From the NCBI GenBank assembly GCA_000469685.2, contig LS997564.1:18813615-18877614 (forward strand): DNA of 64,000 bases, given 5' to 3'. The DNA comes from Haemonchus contortus. Lineage: Eukaryota; Nematoda; Chromadorea; Rhabditida; Trichostrongylidae. Positions 26,743-39,600 of the stretch are shown here, one piece after another. Each line of letters starts with the position of its first letter. Positions within the stretch are counted from its first letter, which is position 1. Made by a program: the position numbers and the translations under genes. The notes under the pieces were generated by a model. It made no database searches and was not told the DNA's origin. It was given only the letters and a program-made list of their open reading frames with translations.

Positions 26743-27949
26743 TATCCTTCTATCTGTCTTATTTGTTGGAGGAACACTTGAACCATTCCAAAACTCGGAT
26801 TTTGTCCGACTTTCGCTAACCTCTTTGAACGCTCCTTTTTGACGGCTAAATAGGGATTGATCCAGAAAAGCAATGACATGACTTCACGAAGAATTCGCTC
26901 TCTGCATTTTTTTACATACGGATTTGATAAGGAATTTATCCTTCAGACTATCAGCAGGAAGAGGAGCTCCCTTCTAAGTTAAAGCGAATGTTCAACAAAG
27001 TGCTCGGGTTCATTTCCAAACGTTTCCAAACACGCCACGCATTCGGCTTTCATCCGAGATTAGGGATGCATCTAAGTGCCTCTTTGGTCTATACCATGAT
27101 TAATACAATAGTTAGCAGCCATTATGCCAGCCAACAACCAATTAGGATGGACCCCCTATGGTTTCCATAGTTTCTGTAGGGGTTCCAAAAATTCTATGTG
27201 ATGCACTCATGGTGTGATGATAGCACCACCTCCCATCATCCTGTCCCTACCTAAGCTCGGGTAATGGAAAAGAAGAAATCAAGTGATTTCGAGGTCATGT
27301 CATGAGGTACTGCTTTCCCTGATGTTCAGAGACGCCATCGCCATAATTTATTTTTGTCTCTCCTAAGATATAGTTCCATCGCTCTGTTTCCTCTTCACCT
27401 AGCACACGTTGTACAGAAGTTCTAGAATTTGTCTTAATCATAGCTATTAACTTGTCCATGGCTCATAGAAGTCTGGTGCACTATAAGTTGGCCTTGCTTT
27501 GTTCTTTCGGTTCCAATAAACCTATAAATCCTTTTCATATTTGATCTCAGGAAAGTTCTACTTTGCAAGAAAACGCATGATGAAGGTCATCTCCATATCG
27601 CCTTGTGCCTATTTTTATATAACTCTCCGAAACACTCAAATGAGCTCGGCAATCTTGGATGACCTCAGCCATCCTCGCTCATCTTTCAAATGGGGGTTTT
27701 CATTGCCATTTGAGCGTTTTTTTACGACAGGTCAGTCAAAATGGTTCTCCTTTAGTCTTGACGTCAATCTGCAAAATCGCTACTAAACTCTGGTCTTTTC
27801 AATCGGTCATACATAAAACCGTGGGCGGCGAGAGTGAGGGAGGATGAGGAGTCGGGGAGAGGGGGCAACTTCTGAACACTGCGATGTACAAAACAAAACA
27901 GCAATCGTTTCCGTTTTTTCATCCCAACCCTTAAAGGAACAATAGAAGC

Positions 27950-28210
27950 TTAAAGACTTTAGGCGTAGATCAATCCCGTCCGAAGAATGCGCCTCCGCAT
28001 TCGACTCATATTCAGAATCGTATGCATATGTGGCCTATACAATGACTTGCGGGGCCAACCGATATATAAATCAGTGTTTTTATCCTCCCAGACGAGCCTG
28101 GTAGCTATCAACCGAACCCAGAGGCTTGGTTGGTTTAGGAGGATATTAATTCTCGATTCGAACCTGTGACCATGCCTGTGTGATAGTGCGCACTTTGCCA
28201 CAACCGAACC
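27950..28210 (-). repeat. tRNA-derived SINE, copy 12
   Basis: Minus-strand copy with tail (GATCAATCCCGTCCGAAGAA), body (TTATCCTCCCAGACGAGCCT) and head (ATTCGAACCTGTGACCATGC). Confidence 0.85.
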
Positions 28211-28309
28211 CCAGCTCAAAGGAATAAAACCCTGTTTGATGATGATTTACCGCGATTCGAAGTACCTATTGGGCACCTGATCGACTACCCCATTTAATGT
28301 TCGTTTTTT

Positions 28310-28600
28310 ATGTATGACTTGCCCTATATCGAGCAGCAGTATAATCCTTCAGTGTGCCCTTTTGAAATGAATTTTCAAGCTAGGAAAGAACTGAATGAGA
28401 ACGAGTTGCCACTGCCCCATCTATGGTCACTACATAAAACGTCGACAGGAAATGGACAAGATCTAGCCGTAACAATTAATTACGTTAGGGTGGATGGGAG
28501 GATTCAAATTGTACCGAAAGCACTCTTGAAAAATATAATTGAAGAGGGAATAAAGTTGAAAAAATCAAAAAAGTATTTGAGAGAAGTTCAACAACAGTGA
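28310..28600 (+). CDS. hypothetical 96-codon frame
   Basis: An uninterrupted frame with balanced amino-acid use, including MYDLPYIEQQYNPSVCPF near the start and a lysine-rich end (EEGIKLKKSKKYLREVQQQ). No family is recognised, no splice context is needed, and there is no other copy in the window. It lies between a SINE and a transposon, so it could be a relic of a mobile element or a chance frame. Confidence 0.25.
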   Translation: MYDLPYIEQQYNPSVCPFEMNFQARKELNENELPLPHLWSLHKTSTGNGQDLAVTINYVRVDGRIQIVPKALLKNIIEEGIKLKKSKKYLREVQQQ

Positions 28601-28750
28601 AAGCAGTTCAACTGAGATCAGAAATAAAGACAAGCGACTTCAGGTGAAATAAAGCGGCAATGAGGGTCACAACTCTAAAAAAATGAAGCCTAGCCTAGGC
28701 TGGTCGTACCATGGGAAGGACGCATTGCTGTTTCAAAACGAGACCGATGG

Positions 28751-29540
28751 GTGTGGTGCGTTAGGAACGAAATAGTCGCGTCGCGGTGAGAGGGGCGTCG
28801 CGCGCGAAGGAATGTAGCAGGATGCAGTAGTGGGTAAGAAATACAAGAACAAAAGTACTAATAGTAGAATTATGCATAAAATAATGATCGCATATACAGT
28901 AGCGCTCAAAAGTATTCGGCGAAATGCTAACTCCAATTGTAATTTTCAGTCATAACTCCTTTCCTACTGGATCTAATCAAGCGAAATTTCAATATGTGTA
29001 GCAAGGGCGTAGTGTGAGTATTTACCACTATTAACCTGCAATTTGATCATGTTACAGATATCCAAGAGGGCTTAAACAAAAAATGAACTGGAAATAAGAA
29101 TGGTGGTCCTTCGAGGAGTCTTTTCCTTTTTGCCATCTTTTAAGTGTACGAGCACTAATGTCGAACCCAGAAGAGAAGAAAAACGTACACAAGGTCGGAA
29201 TAACTGCAGACGTCACAAACTTGCTTTCAACACTGTCTACAAACGCCTCTCCATTAGTATGTGGATATAGCTGTTTTGCCGTCAAGTAGTGTTGAACGGT
29301 GTAAAATATGCCTCGGCTGAACATATCAAAATTCCATGTGACTTGCTCCACTGGGAAAAGAGTTATGGCAAGTTGAAGTTGGCCGAATACTTTTGAGCGC
29401 TACTGTATATCGCACGATCGCAATAATGACTGATTGAGCTGTATGAAGAAGCTAAAGCTGTAATAACGGTGAATGAGTGGTCCGCGACAGCCGCTTGCGA
29501 CAAATCGATTACCCAAAATAGTTCCTAACGCCCGTCTCCC
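28751..29540 (-). mobile_element. short inverted-repeat element, copy interrupted by a Tc1-type insertion
   Basis: Reverse-oriented copy of the 24318-24557 element. The left part, from GTGCGTTAGGAACG through AAATAATGATCGCATA, matches the antisense of the intact copy. The right part, GTGGTCCGCGACAGCC to GTTCCTAACGCCCGTCTCC, matches the remainder. The two halves are separated by the Tc1-type element at 28897-29405. The interior next to the right junction is more diverged than the rest. Confidence 0.75.
28897..29405. mobile_element. Tc1/mariner-type miniature element, copy B (nested)
   Basis: Same ends as copy A: CAGTAGCGCTCAAAAGT and its complement, with TA on each side. It is 509 bp long. It lies inside the other inverted-repeat element, so it inserted later. 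A minus-strand frame of 99 codons occurs in it (contains SARTLKRWQKGKDSSK) but is not convincingly transposase. Confidence 0.85.
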
Positions 29541-30600
29541 GGGACCAATAAACATCACAGCACTTTCATCCTGGATTATTCAGGATTCTGGAGTATGACC
29601 GCGTAATGATTTTTTATTCATAAAAATTCATCACAGTTATGGGAGCTTTTCTCACAAGTTCATCTGTACCTCAACAATAAATGCAAAGGAGTAGAAAAAA
29701 AAGAATCAGCTGAGATGAAATCCAATGCTAAAGAGCTTTAGATGCATGCCTAGCTTCAATAAAGATAACAAGAATTTGAACCCAAGAGACGGGTGTTTAG
29801 ATGCGGCTGTTGCAAGTCATCAAATTAATGAATCCATATTCATTCCCAAATGGCAAAAACCACAGCACGGAGCTTGTTTATAACACTCGATGTTCACGTC
29901 ACATTTTAACAATAGTTATTAACAACATTAATAATATGCGTAACAAGAATTACATGGATTAATCGAAAAAAAAAAATTCGGCTAAATAACGTCATACATA
30001 ATTGTAGGCAGCGTAAAGCGAAACAACTGTTAGCAATAAAAACTCAAAGGAATAAAATAAATAAATGCGTAGTTAAAGCATGTTGCAGCAGAACAAAGGG
30101 CCAGTATGCATCTTGGAAGTGAATCACATCATGGGTCTAACCCTTCAACCGGGCGACTAGGTTTTATCATGAAATATCGTAATCGTAAAACTATCAACGA
30201 ATGAACAAATAAAATCAAAGGGTTGTTGATAATCGGACAAAAGTAGCCATATTTTGGAATAGCGAAGGAGATCAGCGGCGTAGTCGAAGCACTATTCAAT
30301 GGAAAATCACCAGAAGGAACTTAGTAGTTCTCTTGAGATATAAAATTTAAGTATAAACAGCAATGGAACGAAGATTAGGCAAAAACAGATCACTGGCTCA
30401 CCTTTGCTCCCCGATATTGAGGAAACAATTGGGAATTTTTAGAAACGTGCCCCCTCCCTTCACCTTGTCTTGTAGTGAAGACCACGCAGCACCCTACATA
30501 CACGACTTGCTTGCTCTAGTCAGGGCATTAAAACAGCGCATAAAAACAAGTCATTGTTACATATCAGAAGCCTTGCTAACTGTTAAACAAGCCTCAGAAC
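29541..30600. other. convergent intergenic stretch
   Basis: AT-rich sequence with several AATAAA strings on the plus strand. It lies 3' of both the plus-strand GILT-like gene and the minus-strand zinc-finger gene. No gene or repeat recognised. Confidence 0.5.
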
Positions 30601-30604
30601 GGCC

Positions 30605-33600
30605 TCAGAATCCACGGCCTATCACAGAGTTTGGATTGTTGTGCCTTTTCACATGTTCGTCACGATTTCGTTTGTTCTGGAATTCTTGCTCACAATGTGG
30701 ACAGACCAAATGCTCCGCGTCCAAGAAGAGCCGTGACTCGTGCGATCGCCGCTCGTGTTCACGTACACCGCGAGATGTTGCGAACGTTTTCGGGCAGTAG
30801 GTACACCTAGAATCAAGACGTATGGACAAGCCATTACCAGCGAAGGTTTTTGAGAAATAGAAAATCATCTTGAAGGCTCAGAGACAGGTCCTTGGATCGA
30901 AAAGGACAGCCTTGCAAAAGTTAGGATGGACCGAGGTATGAAGGGCCCCAACGTATATAAAACAAAGGATAACGTTCTTGGCGTTAATCAATCCCGTCTG
31001 AGGGATGCGCCCCCGCACTCGACTCCCATTTAGAGTCGTAGTAGCGTAATGAGCGCGTATGTGGTCTATACCTGCGGTGGCCAGCCGATGTACAAGTCAG
31101 TGCTTTTATCCTCCCAGACCAGTCTGGTACCAATTCACCGACCTCGGAGGGGTGAAACGCCGATCAGCCCAGGTGGATATCGATCCGGGATTCGAACCCT
31201 GACCGTGCGTGTGAGATAGCGCGCCACTTGCCACTACACCACCGCCCATGAGAACTACCGAAACGGATGTGTACTATCAGGTCAGACAGTGAAGCGGAAT
31301 TCAAAAAATGACGCGTATAACACATTTCAGACATAGAATTACCCATTGAAGAACCGATGGGAAGCACATTTTAAACAAAAAACTGCTAGCGACGCAATTA
31401 AAAATTGCGTCCAACCCCATTTTTTTCCAGAGCAAACCCCATCATCAAAATGCAAGTCACTTACTTGAATGCTAACGGAATGTCTTCATGGCAATCACCA
31501 ATGTGCTTCAACAGTTTCCCTCTAGAATCCAGTACCTAAACACCCGTTTTAGCTGACTTACTTGCATTTACAAAACACGAAAGGAAATAGGACGTACTTC
31601 ATCGCAGTGATGGCAAGGAGAGACAATTTTCGTGCTCATCGAAGGGAAAAACTCAGAATGAGCTGAACTAGTGTGCCGTCGAATGTCATTCACTGTACGA
31701 CCTCTGAACTCACAGAAATTGCATCTGAAAAGAGAATGGATTGAGAATGTTGGCCGGTATCATCAGAATTGTACTAAACGGACAATTCAACTCACGGGTA
31801 GCCCTTAGCGCCATCGATATGACTGATGTCCACTGGAGGAGCTGTGTTTTGCTTCACCATGTTTTTAACTATTCGTTGAGGGAGCTCATCGAACAGCGTG
31901 GTTCCAGCATTCGACGACCGCTTTACTGGTTTCGACTAGAGAAACAGAAACTTCCTTTTACATTTAGTTCGAATTGAGCAGTAATATATATAGTCAAAAA
32001 AGGGATCTGAAATAAAATTACCTTGACACTGCCATCAGAATCCAAATAACCATGCAACGCATCTCTAAGATTTCCTTCGGTCGAATCTGGTTTCTGAAAA
32101 TTATCATACATAGATTTGAAACCGTCTTTTGTGGAAGTAAGCATTCCAAGAAATTTCCCTTTCCAGGTACAAAACTACGTTTGCGATGAAAGTTTTGAAG
32201 AGTACTTGCAATCATTGGCTGCTTTCAGACTTCGACGTCCGTCCGTCCGTCGCGTGCTGCGATGGCGGCGCTAGACAGGATTGACAACACTAGATCACGT
32301 GCCAGCGCTGTCAACACCTATCTAGCGCCGCCATCGCGCCATGCACGCGACCGCCGTCGCAGTACGCAAGCGCCGGACGAACGGGCAGACGGACGGATGA
32401 ATCGCTGAAGTCTGAAACAGCCACTGTTGTTCGTACACGGTCAATTCTTAAAAACAGTCAGCTGGAGCTGCACCCACGCAATGTGCGCATACCAATTAAC
32501 GGACAAACTTCTTTCAAGTCCGTCTAGCCTTTTAACCACAATAAGTCGGTCCGCTAATTGTATGAAAGAACAAAGAAGATTTCTTGAACCTCTACACCAA
32601 GAACGGAACTGCAAAGATAGCAATCATATGAAAGAGCTACTTTTCGACTAGTTAAGCAACTCAACAGATATGGTTATGGATGAGAAAAGTTTGCCCGGGA
32701 ATTGATCTGACTATACGATATGAAGGTGAAAGTTTTGAGGCGCTAATCAATCACTTTAGGGGATGTGACCACTCATTTGACTACCGATCAGAATCGGAGC
32801 GGCGTATCGAATGCGTAAATGACCTTTACAAGGCCTGCAGTGCCCAGCCGATGCACAAGTCAGTCCACATATTCCCCTAAACGAGTCTAGTATCAATTGT
32901 CCGACCACGGGGGGATGGAATTCTTGGCGGATATCGATCCGGGATTCGAAGCCGTGACCATGTAAGTGTGTGTGAAGTTGGACTCTTGCCACTGCACCAC
33001 CTCCGCCCGAGACTACCAAGACGAAGCTACATTGATATGTATCAAACTCACAGATTCAGTATTTGGAGACAGAAGTTCTGCCTTGCGAGGTGGGAGAACA
33101 GCGCGAGTTGTCAAAGAGAGCCATGATAACAACTTCCCTTAAATCAACTTGATGTAGTTAACGGTAAATCGTTAATGTGGTTGAGCAGTACAAAAAAAAT
33201 TTTTGCTTTCCGTACAGAGAATTTTGAAATTATTTGGAGACGAAAATAAATTTTCTTGAGTTTCATAGCTAGTTTGGGTGGTGTTCGATAAATCACCACT
33301 AATCTATTCCTTCAACTTCAGCTTGCTTTACCAGCATCTTTCATTAATTGCTACAAACTCTAATCCCAGTTACAAAAGAGATACTTGCGTTTTCTGCAAT
33401 CAATTCCCCTCATAACTTTTCTACATCTCACTGAACCACTTATTCCTACACTCTTTCAACAGAATTGGGAACCGTTTCTGTATGATTCTACAGCATCCTC
33501 CGGCCCTCATCCTCTTTTAATTAACGTAAATTGGACATAAAAGAGGAAACTATAACAACAACGAGTACAATAAGGTTGCCTTCTGTATTTTTGCCTCATC

Positions 33601-36600
33601 GTTTGTGTGAATAGTTCTCTTCCATTTGATATATCATTAATAATTTATCAATCATCGAATAAAAAACATAAACCGCTGAACAAACCTGACACTGACTGAT
33701 CGGGCTGAGGCGTCAAGGAGGGCTTCCTGTCCGGGCCAGCGCTTTCTTCAGTACTCTGACCGCTACTTCGTGGGTTTTCGGAACCGTTTGGTGGCGTCGA
33801 CAGTTTCGAGCTTTCGCTACTGTCGAGAATTTCTTTCTCTGAAATACAGTAGCTTAGAAAATCGGGTTTCATAATAATAAAGTGTCAAGTCAAGAAGAAG
33901 CGAGGGACCATATCTTTTTCTGAGAACATGCAAAAAACAGGCCCCTGACTGAAAACTTAGCAACCCTATTTGCACTCACAAGGATAGTGAGTTAGGGGCA
34001 AAAATTCGACCTCGGTTGGGCTCGAACCCATACCTGTGGTTGATGGGCACCGTGATTTTTATCCATTGGCCTATCGAGCCTTTTACAACCCGATCAGCGC
34101 TCCACAACTCGTCGTCCTAGTCAGAAATTGGTAGCGTAATCAGCAGTTAACAAGACGGACGAGTTAATTCGTATTACTTTCGTTATGAGACTCACTCAGC
34201 TGAAATCCAGGAGGTTCCCCAGGTTGCTTTGTCGTTTCATTGGCAACATCTGCTCCTGTAGGGTCGTTGGGCTGAAAACATAAAAATAATACGGAAGCAA
34301 GCCACAGAAAAGCTAAATGAGAAGATGTACAGCAGGCATAAAGCCTGACATAAACTGCATCTGAGTCTTTCCCAAATTTTAATATTTAACAGGATGATGT
34401 CAGAACCTTCCCAAAATGTAAAAACGAGTTGTGGAAAAGAATTATCGAATTCAAAATTTTCAGAGAAGTGTGATAATTCCGCTTCTAATTTGTTCCAACG
34501 GCCAATAATAACCCCATAGAATAATACATATGAAGAATACATATTGTGAACCGCTGCGAGACTTGCCACCTTTTCTCAGAAAGAAATGTCTGTGGTACGA
34601 CCCACGACCTAATATGAGGGTAAATTTGCGAGGAATTGGAAAGAAGACCACACAATGCCCCCAAAATTTGTTACCTTTGCATCTCCTTCACAATGCGCAT
34701 TGTCTTCATGGTCTGACGGTAAACGAGGAACACGATCGTTGACCGGGGCTGAAATAATAGTATCGAAACTCGTCCACCAATATCAAGTTCAACATGAAAA
34801 TACCGCTACTTAAGAGTAGCCTGCTTAACCAATGATATCCTGAAAACACTGCTTCAGATACCAGTGTAAGGAAACCATCTGAAATCTACACCTTTTGGAG
34901 CTACTGATAGCTGTTTTTATTATTAACCTCTCCACCGCAGGTCAGACAAAGGTTAACTGATGGGTGCCACAGCAGTGGATAGGAATCATGCAAGATAGCC
35001 CATGGCTTTGCTGTTACTGCTTCGTAGGCAGTTATACAGTGTCTGCACAGTTATGTATGCATGCGCAACAATGACACAAAAGCCAGTTCCCTGAGAGACT
35101 AGGAACCGTGGGTAAAAAGTCTGTAGTAGTAATCACCAAAAAAGTGATTCACCAGAGAGTCACAAATGCATGAAATATGAGATGAACACCTGCGTTCATG
35201 AATCGACCGGATAGTGAACTTTTGACCTTACCATTAGGTCGCGAGCACCGGCTAGAGCTTCTTGACGACTCGTCCGCAGTTGATGAATCACGAGAAGCTT
35301 TACGCGTTTCCAAGCCTTTCTTTGCATTCCTATTGTTCTGCCGTTCGAATTCGCGACATCTTGCAATAATCTCTTCAATATTCAGCTTGGTATCCGAACT
35401 GAAATACAACTTGGAAAGTCAATGATGCATGCAAGAGAACATACGGGGCAAATAATACTCACTCTCTTCTAGCCGAATCATGCTGCCCTTTTGAAGCCGC
35501 ATTTCCATTCGAAGCGTTTTCAGAAGCCGCACTTTTACGAGTGGAAGCTTTCACCTTCTGACTTAAACAAAGAGCATTATATTACCTAAATATCTATGCT
35601 ATCGTTGTTAGTGAATATGTTTCGAACTGTTGTTTAGAAATAAGTGAAACGCAGCTGCAAATTTACGAATCATAAAAGTATCTTAAAAGGGGCAGCACAG
35701 CACAGCGTCGTTACCCACGAAATGCCGTTAAAAGTCTAGTGATGAACTAGATTTCAATATATTTTGATTGTCATTACCTCAAGACTACTGAAGTACAGGT
35801 TCAACTAAAAATCCAAAGCCGAAGATTTGCCCATGAGGCAGCACTCCAGATATAGTATTCAAATTACGAACTTTCGCTAATAACATTAATTGACAGAACA
35901 AAAACATTTTCAAAGAGGTAACAGTAAAGAAGATCCAAACGACAAGAATGGGCTTAACTTACCCCTCATGAACCGACGTGGCATGCTTCAGTAACGGACA
36001 AGTATCGCTAAAGGCTGCTTCACACAAAGCACATTGCAGTTTTCCCTTTTTAATCGACGTGACAGCGTCGATATATGGAAACTCGGATGCTACATCCCAT
36101 GATCCACTAAATAAGGAGAATCAGAAAAGAATGATAGAAAAGTAAGCAGGCAATAAAAGTACATAAGTCCGCTGAAGGGCCCACGATTTATATGAAAAGC
36201 TAATCTTTCCAAACATGAACACGAGCAAAAAGCAATATCCAATATAGGAATTGTTAAACCTCAAGAATTAATTTTGAAAAAAATACCTTGCAAGATACTT
36301 CTCAACGTCCTTCGGCGAATTACGATGGAACTTCACAAAATGCGCCAGAATTGTAACTCGAATCGAATAGCGCGATGATCGAAGCAATAACCGATTGCAC
36401 ACCGTACAAACAATGGGCGACTCGCTGAACACATTTTATTTAAGACGACATATTGAGATCTGAAGATCGAAGGCAATAATGGATACTCACGTCTTACGAG
36501 GCAGCTCCTTTTTCACCGCACTATCGTCATTGGAACCTCTGCAAAAAAGAAAATACTTCAGAGTTTGAGAAGTTGGGTCGAGAAAGCCCATCAGTTTCAA

Positions 36601-39600
36601 TGAAAAACTTCAAGACAGTAATCTGGCATATCACAAAATCGTGAAGAAATCAAAGGAGATCCGTGTTCGATAAGGACTGTAACCTCGGACTTACGTTGCG
36701 TGTATTTTGGAATGATGAATGAGTGCGTTGCTGTTTGAAGATGTGAAGTCGCATCCAGAACAGGCGTAGGTAAGACATTTAGTACGAGTCAGTTCGATGC
36801 TTCGTGATCTATCCAAAATCAACAACTCTGGAGAGTGGTCCGCCTCGCTAAAATGAAATACGTACACGAACGTATGCAGTTGGCAAAATATTTGCTATTT
36901 CATTAGAATTCAGTAAACAGGCAAAATAGGGAAGCTAAGAGATGATTATCATACTAAGCAAACACGGCTTCTTGAAGACGGTTTTCATCGGCGATATGTT
37001 TCTCCAAAATGTGACACAACCGTTGATATGACTCCTTCACTTCACTACAGATGCGAATTTTCTCGCCACATAGGGAACAAGGCTCCGGGTAACTGCTGAA
37101 ACATAGTCATTGCAAAAGTGCAAGCAACCAACAAATTTCCTCTGTTTCATTGATAAAACCCGAAAGCAGTTCAGAAAACGAATGAAGAAACCCCTACCCG
37201 AGATCTTTCATCAAATCTTCATGGTGACGGGCATGCATTGCTATCCTTCTTGAAGTGTCGGTTTTGAAGCCACAAATGACGCATTGAAGCACTGGCTTTC
37301 CTGAATTTGCATACAACTCATAGAATAAATAAAAGGGCACATTAACATTTTCAAGGCGCCCTGGCACATGTTTACAAGACCATAACGACAGAAATGAGAA
37401 TTAGGTCAATGAAACCTCAAAAATGAACTCAAATTAACTTTTCGTTTCATAGAGGCAAAGAAGCGGTTAAAATAATGACACACTATTTGGGGACAAGATA
37501 GACATTAATATTTAGCTGCAACTGAACTTGGCGCTCAGGATGTCTTGTACATGGAGACTACTTAGAGTATGCACCAAGCGAAAAAGGATTAGAGCAAAGC
37601 ATTACCACCTAGACAAAAAGTCGGAAACGACTGCGGCAAAGACTAACTAACACTGAAGATTGGACCTTAGTGGTCTATAAGTAGAACTCATAAAAAATCG
37701 ACCTAGGTGTTTTTGCACGGTGTACTAAAGTCTGCAAAGGAATGCAACAGTTTGTTTGCATCATGGCCGAACCAATCAGAACTACCGCGGCAATGCTACC
37801 AAAATTCCAACCTCATTAAAGTCCACTAATAATAACTAGATCACAGTAACTCGGACAAAATTTTTCAATAAGTTGCATACCAATGTTAGCAGTACCCTCG
37901 ACCGAAGCTTTAACATCAATGTAAGGAAATTCCTCGGCGCATGTAGAGGAGTACCTGGAAAGGGGCAATACTTTCGAAAGCGGCATGACGTGCTGTTTGC
38001 ATACAGTGCTATTGTTCAGGAAAAAAAAGAGCGAAAAAATTTGAAGGACATACCCTGTAACAAGAGCATTTTGCGCCTCCTGATCATTGATATGAATGTT
38101 GAGAACATGAAGAAATGTCGACACTCTTTCTGAGTATTTCTCAGTGATAATGATGTTCTTTAAGCATAACCTGAATGCAGATATTCAGTCATCTACCTTA
38201 TTCATGGGGCTAATCCAGTTTTCACGAGGTAATTATCATCGAGCATGAAAACTGCAGACACCTCCAACTAGTACGATTTGTAAGTAGGGCAGTGGTGAGC
38301 GATTTTGCATAGCGTCATTAAAGAAGTCACAAGCAAAATGAACACCATATGACATGAGCCGTATACGTGTTAGTAATCTAGCTAGAGTTCAACTATACAT
38401 TGTACATGAAAGCCAGTTAATAATTTTTGGATAACTTCACTCAGATGCTTCACCACACCTTATACACAACTCTTTTCATGGAACCGAACGTCAGAACACA
38501 CATTGAGGCTAGTTCCAATGCAAAGTCGAAATGGGAGAAAGAGGTATACTTTTTTAGGTCCAAAAATAAAACCCTAAAACATTAAGTTTTTGTGAATTCA
38601 TCTACAAAGAGAGTTCAGTATAGGGCCTCGAACACCACTTCAGCGCATCAAATAAAAGTTTAAACGTAAACAAGGACTATAGGAGAAAGGAGAATCCAAT
38701 GCTTACTTGCAAGTCATAGATGGATGCTTTCGTATTTTGGAAAAAAGCGGCGTTTTGCTTGGATCTAACAGGCTTCTTTTCCGACCGGCTCTCTGCTTAC
38801 TCTTCTCGATGGCACATTCCGCTGACGCTGATCTGAAGCTCGAACAGAATGGTTGTCACAAATATACTGTATCTACGCAAAAATGTCTTACATTTGGTCA
38901 GGACGATCGAAGCAACCGCTCCCTCGCCTTCGATGTGCAAAATACTTGCTTCCTTCGATTAAAGTTCTAAAACGAATCGTTCTGAAACGACCACAGCACC
39001 TCAGTGAAGTCACTCACTTGCACCAAACACACATTATATGGCATTCGCCGGATTCGACAGATGCGTTGAGGGATTCTTGTACATCAAACTTAAATACAGG
39101 TTCGTTTTCCATGACAGATTCGTGCTTTCTGTAATATAGCCGACATGGCTTATTTGTGGCATAATGCGATGAAAGAACAAAACTTGCTACCATGACACGG
39201 TAGCACTCACTTCATCCAGTTTTTGACCCACGACACTGCATCCGGATCCGGCAAGTGGCATATCATAACATGAAGAAGCCGTAGAACGTTATCAGTAATA
39301 CCACTTTTCAGACGTTGCAATCTTTTACTACATCCGAAAGGACACTTTGGCGCTCCACTAAATCACTATTATAAAGACGGCTGCCAGGGCAGATTCTCAA
39401 ATGAGTGAACTTAGTGAGAACTTACGAATAATGTTTTTCTGTAGGGTGATAACGCTTAGCGTGCTGCTCTAACTCATATGGAGAATGAAATCCACGATCG
39501 CACTTTGCGCACTGGAGACATAGCTCTGTGCTGTTCACAGAATTAGCAAAAGACTTCGCAACATCCAAAAAAGGGAATTCCTCTGCAAGCTTTTCGGATT

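Larger units (their letters stand above)
26461..28300. other. region downstream of the GILT-like gene
   Basis: No gene supported. It contains the TCTG microsatellite and a minus-strand SINE. No AATAAA is obvious just after the GILT stop. Confidence 0.5.

Noticed and set aside
30363..30800. 145-codon plus-strand open frame
   Set aside because: It is the antisense shadow of the last zinc-finger exon, whose minus-strand frame has two canonical C2H2 fingers.
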